Made by a program: the position numbers and the translations under genes. The notes under the pieces were generated by a model. It saw only the letters and a list, made by a program, of their open reading frames with translations. It was not told where the DNA came from and did no database searches. Positions 32,440 through 44,599 of a stretch of DNA of 64,000 nt are shown here, piece by piece. Source of the DNA: Aplidium turbinatum (taxonomy: Eukaryota; Chordata; Ascidiacea; Aplousobranchia; Polyclinidae); the NCBI GenBank assembly GCA_918807975.1, contig OU964925.1:2146798-2210797 (forward strand). The letters are read 5' to 3'. The stretch's first letter is position 1. The number at the start of each line of letters is the position of its first letter.

Positions 32440-35400
32440 CTGCCGAAGTTGGCTGGGCTGCAACGCTATCCCCACAGTTCAGTACTGAGCCTTGTTGAAT
32501 GTTGATGCACCAAACTCAAGCTCACCTTACCAAAGATCTATTCTTAAAATATACTACGATACAACTCAGCCTCGAAACAACCCTAAAACTAGCCTATAAG
32601 CCCTTCGTAAAGTACAAAACAAGCTTTTAATAAATCAAAAAGAATCTTTACCTAAGAAGAACTACTCGCCCTGTAGCATTTTTAAATATATTAAACTGAA
32701 ATGGAATCTACAATACGTATCAAAAAAGGACAAAAAAACTTGTCAACATTACGTCAAACGTTTCGTGGGCTTGAAAGAAGGAAAGCATTCTATGTTAGAA
32801 CCAATCTTTGGAACATTCCGTATTTAATTTGAAAAGCGATAATCTGTTGCCTGGATGGAAAGAGCGGTTGGGATTTAACCTTCAAGATCAACTCATCCAC
32901 GGGCTCCTCAAGAATGCAATCTAGCTCTGATCAGGACAAAAATAAAAAACAAATGTAAATCAGATTGATCAAATGAATAATTCTTGCGAGTATGCATCAT
33001 CAATAATTGATGAAGCTCTTTCAAAGATGTGTCAACGATGTGAGAGCTTTTAGGCACAGCAATATCTTGCAATAGCAACATAAATCATTTATTCATTTCC
33101 AATAAAAAATTCAAACGCGAAACGAACGCATAAGATCAACAAAGTCATCAGTCGCTCAACTTGTAGACTCAAGCTCTGCAAAACTCGATTATCACCGCTA
33201 TCCCGGGTTGAAAAGAGCCGGTAATCACCTATCAGCTACTTCCTTCGCCCAACTTTGTGCCTCTCAGCAACACTATCACACCCAGCTGCATGTATCAATT
33301 CTCAACAGTGACCTGATCTGTCTGGCAGAGCCACTGAATTGTGTCTTCACAGATTGTTGATGTCTTTGCCCAGCTAAAAATGTTCTGCATCGTTTCGTCG
33401 TCGCCAGGCGTTTAAACTATGTAAAAACAGAAACCTTTGCTTGTTGGGTACCAACAACGTATTACGTTAACATGACCACGACAATGAATTCTGAAGAATC
33501 AACTCATGATGGGTTTGTAGACATTCTTTTGTTACATCGATCGCGATCACAATTTGGCTTGTTTGTTTAAAACATAAAGCGCAATTATGAAATCTTCTAC
33601 CACTTCAATGGTAAAATATGGTTTTGTTAACGTTTCTATTCGTCACGTTTACGTTAAACTTGGTTCGATTGCATACTTTTAATTTTAAGCGAGTGGAAAA
33701 ATAAACGAAAGGATTTGCAGAGTGAGTTAGGTTGCAATTTTAAGAAAATGTTCTTTTGAATAATAATAATTGTTTTTTCAGAAGGGCGTTCCGTCCTTTA
33801 TTGCAACTTGGCTTATTGAAATAACAATACACAAGCGGAAGGCCAATACACTTAAAAGGTTGTTTGTACTCGTCAAAACCTGGGTGTAGGCAAAGAATAC
33901 ATTTCGAGATGTGAAGAAATTCTTGTAAAAAAGTGACCAATGCGTTCGTCATAATTATGTAACAAATCACACATTACCTAATGCAAACGATTGCTTCACT
34001 TCTTTGACCAAGTGACGGTGTTCAATTCTCTTTCAACTCTAAGATGTGTGATAAATAATAAAATCTGTGGATCTAATCACTAACTAAAGTGTGATCCAAA
34101 AGTGCGAAAGCAAACACAGATTTAGAGTTGTGTGGCTGGAAATCCTACATAGTAGACCATCGCTGTTGAGGACGGTTTCCATCAGACAAATATATTTCTA
34201 AAACACACACTGCTTCTTTTATACTGGTAGCCTAATCGTGCATCGTCACTCGGCAGTCAAGTGTTTGCGTACAGGCCTTAAAACTCGTTTTTTTTCGGCA
34301 TCCATCGTGGGCTCGTGGCCTACCGGGAGCTCCTTCTCGGTGGCCAAATCTGCGTGCTTGGAGGCCAAAATACAAAATAAAATTAACGATAGCACAAGTA
34401 AATAGAATTAAACTTGCAACAATGCTAAAATGATCACTTAGCGTTGTTGAAGTCTGGGCCTGGGCGACGTCCTACCATAGAATCGTTGCACCACGCAATA
34501 ATTGCTTTATCGGGATTGTAATCCAGTAGGCTACTATTCAAACGACACTCGCACGAGTGTCTCCAATGTGGCTGATTTTATAGAAGTTTGCCACTCCCCT
34601 CAGAGAATTCTTTTTAGCAACGAAAAACAACGTTCGACATGTGTTGACGATGACGGCAAGGTAATAAAATAAGTATTTCAATGATTAAAACATTACTTGT
34701 AGGCTTTAACTGCCCTTTATCAGAACTGACGATGCACTAGAAAGTGCGAAATATTTTTTCTGTTACATCTACTGACATCTGATCTCTGCTGCCTTAGCAA
34801 TTGAGGTTTTAGCTATTTCAATGATGTACATTACTAAAAGACATTAGTAAAAGAAGCATAATTTTTGCAAAATATGATTTCCCCATTGATGTCAACTAAC
34901 TTAGTTCTCCTTTTGAACAACGGTTCAATGTCCGACAACATCGAATCGACATAAAAGCGACAATATTGCCAGCCGATGTAAATTAGCACTTCGGATTAAG
35001 ACTTTGTTAAAATAAACGTCGGGAATTACAAACAAGACTTACAGCGCTGGCGATCGCAGATGGATATATTCCATCAATAACAAATATTCCGCACAGTGCA
35101 ACAGTGGCGATTATGACGCGCTGACCTAATTTTGCGTCACTCTTTGATACTACATATTTTCGACAGTTAATCCACAATCATTCTATTGCGAAATTAAATA
35201 ATTGGCTAGAAGAGACCGGCGGCCAAACTTGGCCGATTGAGGAGGTAGCACCGGCGGTTCATTCAAGCACTACTTAGCGGCTATGGCCGCAGGCTGCTTT
35301 AAGGCTTGACAGTAGGTTACATCATTATAACATAGCATGATGCCCTTCTTTGTATACCGGATTATCATTATCGCTATATTTTATCTTAAAACTTGAAAAA

Positions 35401-35490
35401 AAATGGCCTTTTAGTAAACAAAAGTGCCCTTTTTTTGTAATCTTGCCCCCCCAGTCCAAAATCGTTCCGGCGCCCCTGCCTACCACTGGC
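32440..35490. other. 3 kb with no gene recognised
   Basis: No frame in this stretch shows a family motif. A short palindrome near 33390-33430 ('catcgtttcgtcgtcgccag') resembles ones at 38165-38400. Near 35440-35495 'gttccggcgcccctgcctac' looks like the right end of a hAT-like element whose left end is not visible. Confidence 0.35.
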
Positions 35491-35499
35491 CTAGGCTAT

Positions 35500-36181
35500 C
35501 TGTTGGTGAAACATAGACTTTCAAGGTATTTGCGTATGTCATTGTTGTTCATCAATAAGAAAGGAGACCCAAGCAATTGCAGTAACTATAGACCAGTTAG
35601 TCTTTTGTCTTGCTTCTCAAAAATCTTAGAAAAAGTCATGTACTCAAGGTTATACCATTTCCTTGATCAGCGTAATTTCTTTCACACCCAGAAGTTTGGT
35701 TTTAGACAACCACTCCACGAACCAGGCTACTACACTACTAACCAACAAGATCTACAAAGCAATGGAAAATAAAGAAGCAATACCCTTGGCATCTTTTTAG
35801 ATTTATCAAAGGCTTTTGACACAGTAAATCATGAAATACTTCTGACAAAACTTTATCACTATGGTATCAGAGGAACACCCCTCCAGTATATTTCTATGCT
35901 GTTTTAATAATATGTAGCCTGTTGTATCGTTTTTTGTTACAAGACCTGGTGCGTTGCGTTTTAACGTTTTATTTTTTTTCTCTTGTATTTTCAAATGGCA
36001 ATATCGTCATTTCCGTAGGGCGGTAATTGACTTGTAGATCGTATGGTCGTCCCGTTGTCTCCCTGTCGGTATGAGAACTTGTGTAACTTTTGCATTGTGT
36101 ATGTTACTTGCATATTATTTCAAACATGTACTATGTTCCTGTTACTGACAAATAAACCATTGATTGATTGATTGATTGATC
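35500..36181 (+). pseudogene. LINE with reverse transcriptase fragment and 3' tail
   Basis: Plus-strand frames read NYRPVSLLSCFSKILEKVMY (fingers), a 'KFGFR' motif, and, after a frame change, [20 protein letters not shown] with the first catalytic Asp in FLDLSKAFD. Coding sequence stops soon after. A non-coding 3' UTR follows, ending 'aataaaccattgattgattg' and repeating (gatt)n to 36181. The polymerase YADD box and C-terminus are missing, so the copy is internally deleted. CR1/L2/Rex1-type LINEs have similar sequence and tails; the clade is not certain. Confidence 0.78.
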
Positions 36182-36365
36182 ATTATATTTATTGAGTTCC
36201 ATTGTCGTATCCAGGCTTACACCTGGGGGTTGAAGATTTAGATTAAGTGGACGGGAAGGCAAGAAAGCCAATCTTCATGGCTACCTTCAAGCATGACTTC
36301 TATTAAGGATAGGGGATCTCCTGACTACGAAGCAGCAGGCCAGCGATTCTCCATCAAGTATCAGT

Positions 36366-36597
36366 TCAGAGTTCAATATTTTATTAAAAATGGATGGAGA
36401 ATCAGGGCCTTATTTATAGCATATGCATTTCGCTTTACTATTGTAGAGCATCATTATAATGCCTTATTCAAATATTATTTAAATAGATTCTATTTGAATA
36501 AGGCACTAATGATGCTCTGCAGTTGTACAGCGAAATGCATATGCCATAAATAAGACTCTGATTCTCTATCCATTTTTAATAAAATACTGAACTCTGA
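36366..36597. repeat. Near-perfect 232-bp palindrome
   Basis: Arms of about 105-110 bp ('tcagagttcaatattttatt' ... against '...aataaaatactgaactctga') flank a short AT-rich centre near 36475-36492. Internal landmarks 'gcatatgcatttcgc' and 'gcgaaatgcatatgc' confirm the symmetry. It is probably a fold-back MITE. A long hairpin RNA would form if it were transcribed. Confidence 0.85.
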
Positions 36598-36608
36598 TTG
36601 ATCATTTA

Positions 36609-36995
36609 TTGATTGGTTCTGAAATGGGTTTGCCTGTTGTAGAATTTCCTTCAAGGGTTTTCTTTACCTACCTTGCTTTACGGGATGAGCTACTAACGCA
36701 TCAAGAGTGTTTCCTTTTTAAGACAATCAACACTTATGATAACCCACCAAGGTCGATCAACATAGCAACTGTCTTTTTATCTTTTTTTTTTTTTTCTTTA
36801 CTCATATAAATTGTTAAAACTAGCCTATTTTTTTCTTTTTTTTCTTCTAAATTTATAAAAATTTTATTGAGGTGTTGCGACCGTGCCATATTTTAAACTG
36901 ATTGTCCTGCTTTGGTATCATGCACGTCGCTTCTATCTGTCGCTTCTACCTGTTTCTAGACCTCTGCTGTGTTTGTCATATATTGTTTTTTCGTT
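36609..36995 (+). repeat. Repeat R1, divergent third copy
   Basis: The plus-strand frame 36609-36809 shares GLPVVEFPSRVFFTYLALRD and a later 'TINTYDNPPRSINIATV' with the R1 ORF (SLPVVGFLCGVFFACLALCY; TISTLDNAPWPIFIATV). The non-coding 3' part also matches ('ttgcgaccgtgccatatttt', 'gtcgcttctacctgtttcta'). The N-terminal membrane segment and the 5' half of R1 are missing. Confidence 0.65.
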
Positions 36996-37257
36996 GTGAT
37001 GGTTGTGATGATTCATAGTAGCCTACACAGTACACACAGTGTTGGGCGCGATAACTCATTTTTCAGTTAAGCGATAACGATAAACGATAAATCAAAAAAA
37101 GGTCAGCGATAACGATAAAATTATCGCCGATAATCTCCGATAACAACAATTTTTTTTTTCTTGATTAGTGCTGCCCCATTCCATGCAGCACGAACAGTTT
37201 TCATTAACATTACGAAAAATCGAACATAATAACTTTTTGTAAGTTATGCATGAATAG

Positions 37258-37330
37258 AAGCGCAACAGCGGCAATGGGTATCGAACCTTCAACCTCTTGA
37301 TCTAGAATCAAACCACTAAGGTAACCGCCA
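37258..37330 (-). repeat. tRNA-like sequence
   Basis: Minus strand 'gcggttaccttagtggtttg' (A-box-like) and 'gttgaaggttcgatacccat' (B-box-like) are spaced as in a tRNA. It probably derives from a SINE head, since the acceptor stem is not complementary. Confidence 0.45.
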
Positions 37331-38582
37331 TGCTTATAATTATACCTTCAGATACCAGTTGGGTGCTTTTATCAATTGAGTTACACTGCCGCTTACGTGC
37401 AGTAGGCAAAATAATTAAATCAAATGAAAATACCATAAAAAATTCCAAACTTTGTATTTTGCTTTCTGCTTAACAGTTCTGCTGCTGGAAACGAGTTAGC
37501 TCGTGCAATTGTGATGTAATTTAACGTCACATGACGTCACAATGCCGCAAAAATCATAATGTGTTGCCAGTCTGGGGGCCTGACAGGTTGCTTCAATTTT
37601 CAACCAAAAAAAACGATTTTTAACCCATTTCCCCGCCAAATTCTTAAAATTAAATAAAAGTCAAAACACCAATCAGTGTGAACAAAGCTTGGAATTTAGC
37701 AATAACTTCGAGGTCTAGAGATTCTTAGACTGGGATCATGTTGCCAGGCAACTAGTATATTGATCAATGCACATAGGTCATGTAAAAGAGCTTAGTTTTT
37801 ATGCAGCAAGGTAATTGAAATATTCTATTATTTTTTAAGGTTTAGACTAATATACCTATTCATTTAGAGTCACTAGACTAGACTGCTTACTGGTACTAGC
37901 TAGAAGTCCTGTACGGTATGCTATCTAACCCTAGTCGCTAAAAAAATCCAAGCAAGCATTTTCTTATGAATATAGGCCATGACTAATTGACTATGCTATG
38001 ATGTCAACAAAACTTATGAATGTAATGTAAAGGCAAACCAAGCGTGGTAGCCTATAGGTTTCATCGAAAGGAAATATGTTTGCAATCGCCTAGTTGGTTA
38101 AGTTAAACTTCGGTACCGTACAGTAGCCTAGCTATCGGCCAGCAAAAATTGTCATTTTTACATCGTTTCAACGTCGCCAGACGTTGAAATCGTGTAAAAA
38201 AGGAACTTTTGCTGACCAGGTATAGGTTGCAACTGAGAAATATTTACAAAAGCCATTCGATTTGTTCAAAGAACCGAATTAGCCTAACAGTTCGTATTTA
38301 CATTGATTCAATGTTTGAATACGTTGAATCACTCGGCCTATTATTTTTCTTTACATTGATTTCACGTCTGAACAGGTTGATTCAATGCAAAAAAACTGTT
38401 TTGCTGACTGGCGCGCTTGTAAATGCAATGGTCATTTCGACGATCAATTGCAACACCGATTTGCTCCAAAATTTCAAAGTGCGTTTCAACAGTTTGGCAA
38501 CCCATTTTTTCATTACCATGGCAACAAGAGAAAAAGGAGAACTCCTCTCACTTTTTCAAAACGCTGGCAGCTAAAGTGTTAA

Positions 38583-39151
38583 AGGGGTATTAAAGGAAAA
38601 ACCTGACTTGGCGATTTTCCACGTTCTTTGTGTTTAACATGCTACCATAAAACGATTTTCAATAAAATTTTGCCCCATTGCGGTCTGACCACCATTGTGC
38701 GCGTGCTTTTGTCAGAGCTTTCAAAACGAGATTGGCCTGAGCAACGAAGCGTGCGACTGTAAAGAACGTCATAAAGTCTACGTCATAAAGTCTAGCAATC
38801 AACCGATCACGCAATAATTGTTACTGCGGGCGATTTGACTGTAGGCTATGTATGTATTTACATCAAAACAGCACATTTTAACATCAAAACAGCAGACAGT
38901 TTGCTCAAAACATCAGATTGGTAACGTGGCTTTTGTTATTGCTGGACTTTATGACGTATTCTTGAGCTGTGTTTGCACGTTTTGGTCATTTTGAAAAAAA
39001 TGAAAATAAATGAAACACTGGACTTTGGGCCTTGCCAGCGCCATTGAAAACAATTTTTTTTTGGGTAATTGTTTTTGAAATGTATTCTTGAATGTTCAGT
39101 TTACTCATTTTAATGCTTAATTCCGGTTTGAAATTTTCCTTTAGTATGCCT
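38583..39151. mobile_element. TTAA-flanked MITE inside the hAT
   Basis: 'ttaa' at 38579-38582 is followed by 'aggggtattaaaggaaaaac', and the right end is '...aaattttcctttagtatgcct' reduced to its inverse, then 'ttaa' at 39152-39155. Inverted ends AGG..TA.TAAAGGAAAA with TTAA targets suggest a piggyBac- or Kolobok-mobilised MITE. The ends are imperfect, so it is an old copy. Confidence 0.55.
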
Positions 39152-39939
39152 TTAAAGGGCTGTTTACAGCAAAGTCGCCTGTGCGCTTACATTTTAATTG
39201 TAAAATACACTCGCGATTGCCGATTGCAGCAAAACAACAAGAGAATTGTTGCATGCATTTCATTGCATGGCAATTTGCAACTCTAAAAATTATTGTGTTG
39301 TCAGGGCCATCGCTGTAGGGGGTGGAGCGTGCCCCTCCCCTGAGAACAACCTATGCACACACACTTCAGGCACTGAAGAAGAACTGGTTTCAATTTTAGT
39401 TTCATTAACTAGGTGGTTAGTAAAAATATTACTTTTCATGGTCTTTCCACTTGTGTGTTGATCCGAAATAAAACTTATCGGCGAATAATCAAATATTGCC
39501 TTTGGCGATAACGATAACTGAAAAAATAATTGAGCAATAACGATAAGCGATAAAAATTTATCACCGATAATTATCGCCGGTAAATTATCGCCGATAATGC
39601 CCATTACTGCCTACTAGAGATGTAAAAAAACGGTTTTTTTTGTTTTTAAAAAAAACGAGCTCGTTTTTTTTGTTTTTTATTGTTTTTTTTGTTTTTTATT
39701 TGTTTTTTTTGTTTTTTTTGTTTTTTTTACCTATTTTGACATTAAATGTCACAATATGCAGCAATTAGGGTAAACTCATTGCAATAGCGTCTCTTTCAAC
39801 AAAGAAACAGTCTCATAACTCGTATAACTTACTTTAAATGAGACTATATGTCAGGTATAGGCCTATTTTTTCATTGCAATTTTGTAGATCCCAAGTCTCG
39901 ACACACGAGCCATAAAGATTTCTCACTGTCTCAAATAGC

Positions 39940-40200
39940 AGTAACAGTGTCCTATGGTTGGCCCATCTCAAGTATTGTCTGTAATTTGGTCGAGCCAGTT
40001 GTTAAATGCAGTACCACACTCGTGTACAGTTTTGAAGCCACCTGGGATTTTGGTTAATGGGCATGTTAGGACCAGGTGGTCAGTGTCCTGTTTTTCTACT
40101 TAACAAAGGCACTTTTGACCAGCACTCCACACCTTTTCCAGGTCAACGTCAAGAGGTTGTTCCAGTTGATGTGCATTTGGTGCCAACTTGATGAAAATCA
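39940..40200 (-). pseudogene. LINE ORF C-terminal remnant
   Basis: The minus strand reads '...QDTDHLVLTCPLTKIPGGFKT' style sequence, a C...DHLV..C knuckle, followed by HECGTAFNNWLDQITDNT. It resembles the zinc-knuckle C-termini of LINE ORF2, as at 430-680, but no polymerase part is present. Confidence 0.4.
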
Positions 40201-40410
40201 CACAAACGGTTCTCTAGTTATAAGTGAAGTAACCTTGGCCACTAGGTGGCTTCATAGATAAGGAGCAATAGAGAAATGGCAATATCTCAAGAACCGCTCA
40301 ACATATTTGGATAATATTTAGCTCTACCCCATGTTTTCTGGGGTGGGCTATTTGTTTATGAACATTAAAACAAGTTTTGGCAACTATTTTTTCAGATAAA
40401 AAGAAATTAA

Positions 40411-40861
40411 CCTCTTGTCGTTATGCACCAATAAAACCATGATGCGTAACTTTAAAAAAAAAATGGTTTTTTAATTGGGTAGAGGAAAATTTGATGAAAA
40501 GTTTGGCAAAAGCAGTGTAGTGCTAAAGCCCCAACTTTTAGCCCAAATCACATTTAAATGTAGTGAAAGATGGAAAAATTTTGATGTTTTTTATTTTCCC
40601 TGAAGAGGTTCAATACTCCATTGTGATGTCATAGTCATGTTTGTTTTCCCTTAATCACACCATTGTGCTGTCATAGACATTTTTAAAAGAAGTATGGTTG
40701 CACTTATCTATCCAAATTGAACTACTGTAGTTTTCAGGACTTTGAAACTTTAGCACTTTTCTGTTTTTGCCAAACTTTTCATCAATCTTTTCTCCACCCA
40801 ATAAAAAAAAAAAAAATTAAAGTTACGCATCATGGTTTTATTGATGCGTAACGACAAGAGG
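40411..40861. mobile_element. Fold-back MITE (451 bp)
   Basis: Arms of about 110 bp: left 'cctcttgtcgttatgcacca' ... 'gaaaagtttggcaaa', right 'tttgccaaacttttcat' ... 'gatgcgtaacgacaagagg'. It is flanked by 'ttaa' (40407-40410) and 'tcaa' (40862-40865), a TTAA duplication with one change. It is nested inside the hAT at 39615-41923. Confidence 0.75.
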
Positions 40862-41995
40862 TCAATTCTCACTCCTTTCTACTCCAGCGTAGTTCCCAAA
40901 TAAAATAAGTTTTCATCTTTGATGTTTGTTTTGTATCTTTATCCTGCATTGCGGTAGCCTAATATGGGTAAAACTTTATTCTTGTCAGGAAAAGTATTAT
41001 GAAGCATTTATTCACTATGTGAACACTGCGAGCAGTGCTGAAAAACTCCACTTTAAAGGGAAACTTTCTTCATTCATGGTTGGTAGTTACTAGCAATAGT
41101 TAACATGGGTGGTGGGCATTTGAAAGGAACATTAACCTAAACCTTTTCTGACAAATGCACTGACTTTTGACAGCTAAAAATATCAGTGATAAGATCTCTT
41201 GCATTATGTCACAAATGATCTGCAGGAAGCATCAATGACAAAGTGTCTAAGACCTTACAACACACGAAAAGAATACTTCTGTTTCAACATTTATAAAGCA
41301 TATTCATCGTTGTTAAGCTATCAGTTAAAAAAAACATGTTTAAACAAGCTATTGGAAATAGCTTGCATTAGTAAATTACCACAAACAAGGTAATGTGTGT
41401 TCTGAATACTGCCATCTTGTTTTTGCCAAAATTTCGTCAACCCATGGAGTGTGTACAAGAATAACCAGTAGGCCTACCGGTATACTAACATCGTAGGCTA
41501 CCTTCCATAAAGGGCACTTCCATAAAAGGAAAAAGAAATTAACTCATCTACATTATGTCATGTATCAAATTGCAATAATTCAATGTTTGTTAGATCTACT
41601 GCCACAAACATGCCTGAGAATGAAAAAGAAAGTGAAACAACGTAGGCTATAGGGCTATGCAAAAACATATGCTGCTGCCAAGCACACACACTTAGGAATT
41701 TCAGCACACCAATAAAACCAATTTTACTAGTTTAATGTTTTTCAAGAGCACTATAATGAAACTAAGCTGCAAATTGTAAAAAATTTGCAACTTTTCCAGA
41801 AAAATATGAAAAAAAACAAAAAAAAACAAAAAACGCGTGTTTTTTTTGGCCCAAGTTTTTTTTGAAAAAAAACACGTTTTTTTTAAAAAAAAAACGGTTT
41901 GTTTTTTTGCATTTACAACTCTACTGTCTACCCAGTAGCCTACTACGAAACAATGATTTATCACAAACAAATGATTAATTTATTTTAGTGTGATT

Positions 41996-43690
41996 GATGA
42001 AACTGGAATTTTTCCTTCATAATATCTTCAGTGCACGGCTCTGTTTTAGTGAGCGTAATGCGCAGATCGTCACTAGGATCGAGGCGATTGCAAGCCTTGG
42101 CTTTAGTAACCATGGGTGCCGAAAATCCTTGCTCTCACAGATACGTGGTCGCCATGGACATTGCAAACCGGATCAGAAAATTAATCTCTTTGTCATTAAT
42201 TACATTGGCTTTTTCTTTTTAACCTAAGTCTAGAATTCTCCAAGTGACGCTAAGGAAAAAAGTTGTCGATGGAAGTGATCGTGATGCAGTTCGATAAGCT
42301 CTTCCTGTAAACTTGTAGTCCTGCAATATTCTCTGATGTCGTTAATTTTTGCCAAACGGGTTTCTGACCCACTCCTGAGATGCCAGATTTATATCCGAGA
42401 TGTAGAGATCGAACTCCGTGATAAGGTTTTTTAAATGCTCCAATAAGATGGGTTTCATGACATCAAATCTGCTAATTGAAATTTTATTCCTTTTTTCCAG
42501 ATACTTGTTCATGGATGGAAACGCTGCTTTTCGTCCACGCTCCAGCGCTCCAGTTTCTTCTTTCAGAGTTGCAGCTTTTCTTTGAAGACAGACAGCTTCT
42601 CGAGATATGATATTTGGATTTCTACCTTGCATTGATGTGTGGTCACAGCGGAAAACCATAATATCTCCGTGGGACAGTTGTAACATAAAATTCCCTAATC
42701 CTTTCGTTTGTCTGCGATGACACCGAAAAAATACTCTTCTGAAAACATCTTTCCAGGAATTGTATTTCAGCAAAGAATAGCCACAGGCTGTGGAAAAGGA
42801 GGCGCAACACGGTACGCACTAAAACTTGTCAACACAATATAGATTTCTGGGATAAAAGACGGAAATTTTGTCTAGTTGGTAAGCACAAGCAAAACAGTTT
42901 TAATATTCGACCAACCTTTCCAGCAACAATTCTAAAATGACGAAACTGACTTGAGATATTTCAAACCACATAACTTGCATCTGTGATGTTACAAATAGTT
43001 GATAAGCATTGTTCAGCAATTCCACAGGTGTTAAAGGATGACCAAATATTTCACAGGTCTTACAAAAGGATGATGAAATCTCTGCTCATTTTTTTAGCAA
43101 TATTCCATGACGTAAGACGCCAGGTTAAGTAGACCTTAACTGTTTTATATGACGATTGATTTGGGGAACGATTGTCCGTAACAAAGTTTTAAAATCGTTT
43201 ACTTTGGTGAAGATGTCGTTTATGTAACATGCTTTTAACATCCACTCCTTGTAAAGCTTTGGAAAATTTACCTTATGATTATATCAAAAATCCTGCAAAA
43301 TATTACAGTCACGGCCAGTCGTAAAAAAATAAACTGCATTCCTAGCTATTGTCCTCGTTGGACTGTCTGCCTCCCACTGATCTAAAATTCATAACAAACG
43401 CGATTCTCTGAAAAACTAAGTGAATTTTAGCAGCTATTGTAGGCCTAGTTAGGCTGCTAGTTGGCTATGCTGTACCTGACTGCCATCAAATCTCTCAGAA
43501 AACCACTTGATGCAATACTCCGGGTTACTGAGATGAAGCCACATAAAATGCTGATGATACAATAACTCAGTCATAATGGAATTGAAAATACTAGAAAAAT
43601 GAAATAAAAAAAAGTTCCTTTGGGCAGAATTGAATCACCATAGCGCGACCCATGTTTGGGTGCTGGTGACCCATACTTTGAGAACCACTG
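41996..43690 (-). mobile_element. ZBED-type hAT with transposase remnant
   Basis: The minus-strand 5' terminus is 'cagtggttctcaaagtatgg' (ending at 43690). The transposase follows. 42773-42342 reads SMQGRNPNIISREAVCLQRK, ALERGRKAAFPSMNKYLEKR and QEWVRNPF. Further downstream (about 42230-41996) the dimerisation region is legible as INFLIRFAMSMATTYL, then EQGFSAPMVTKAKACNRLDP and SDDLRITLTKTEPCTEDIMK. It matches the hAT at 24526 and ZBED5-like transposases generally. The N-terminal half is unreadable, at least two breaks are present, and the 3' terminus could not be located. Confidence 0.82.
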
Positions 43691-43694
43691 GCTA

Positions 43695-44595
43695 TAGTTT
43701 AATGTTTCCCAGTCGTTGAGTGGTCGTCCACCATGTTCTATTCGTAGTCAAGCCATGATTCCAGTTCAGTTGCGGTGATGGTTTAATGAATGACACATGA
43801 ACTGATTTGAGTTCTTTTTGAGATCAAGACATTTGCGCAGGACACTTTCTGAGAGTGAGGGGGGGGGTAATTTAAGCAGGGGCGGGAACGATGTTTTGTC
43901 ATCGACAGGGGGCTTATTGGATTATCGTATCACATATACTCTGAGAGGTCCCCCCCAGTCCTTCCTTTGCAATACTGAAAGCTTCAATTTCTTATGCAGC
44001 GTCTTAGGCGGCATGTTATGCGCCGAAGGCGCACAATTTTTGCCTTTCAGCACAATTTAAAATCAAAAATTTATTTCAACAAATCTAAAATCGCGAGCAA
44101 AAGCTCTTTAACATTTGCCACATTTTTTGAAGTTTTGAGACAATTTTGACTGGAAGAGGGGACGTACGCAAAAATTCCTCTCTGTATTCGTCCTTGGCTC
44201 AAGTCCTTCAAATTTTGCATTTCAGACGCTAAAAGGTTAAATTTAAAAGGTCAAAAGCGACAAGGTCAAAGCTTTCTATAACTTAATTTACAATTACATG
44301 AACATAACACGATAACCTGTGCCATAACATCCACAGTGAAAGGAAAAGGTTCAGCATCTGGAGTCTACACCTACATTCAATTCAGAAAAAATAAAATAAA
44401 AGCTAAAATGCATTAACTTTTACAACAACTGAAAATAGAAAAACATTGAAACAGCGCAACTGCAGGCTAGTGGCTTTCGTTCGTGAGTGGAAAAAGGGAA
44501 AAGAAAAAGGTAAAAGGTAAAATAGTAAAAGGGGGAAGATGAAGACAGCCTCTACGTGGCCTTCCCTACAAGTAACTTCGACCAGAGCTAACAAG
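43695..44595. other. No recognised gene
   Basis: A G-rich and 'gcgccgaaggcgc'-bearing stretch (about 43850-44040) resembles the interior of hAT MITEs at 49710 and 56530 but has no defined ends. The rest is AT-rich and unrecognised. Confidence 0.35.
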
Positions 44596-44599
44596 CACT

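Larger units (their letters stand above)
37037..39609. mobile_element. hAT-like element, CAGTGTTGGGC ends (2.6 kb)
   Basis: Left end 'cagtgttgggcgcgataact' pairs with right end '...tatcgccgataatgccca' + 'ttactg' as imperfect inverted repeats. Many 'cgataacgataa' words lie inside both ends. The CAGTGTTGGGC opening is a familiar hAT terminus. No transposase is legible. No target duplication could be confirmed, partly because another hAT inserted 5 bp beyond the right end. It contains a TTAA MITE (38583-39151), a cluster of short palindromes (38160-38400) and a tRNA-like piece. Confidence 0.65.
39615..41923. mobile_element. hAT-like element, TAGAG ends (2.3 kb)
   Basis: Left 'tagagatgtaaaaaaacggt' and right 'aaaaaaaacggtttgttttt' ... 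'gcatttacaactcta' are inverted ends rich in homopolymer A/T. The flanking 8-mers 'ctgcctac' (39607-39614) and 'ctgtctac' (41924-41931) differ at one base. No transposase is legible. The interior contains a LINE remnant and a 451-bp inverted-repeat MITE. Confidence 0.75.

Noticed and set aside
34550-35490. A hAT element ending near 35495 ('gttccggcgcccctgcctac')
   Set aside because: Only the right end is suggestive. No left terminus or target duplication was found, so it is mentioned within the unannotated stretch rather than called.
41701-41970. 89-aa minus-strand Lys/Phe-rich frame
   Set aside because: It is generated by homopolymer A/T runs in the right end of the hAT at 39615-41923.
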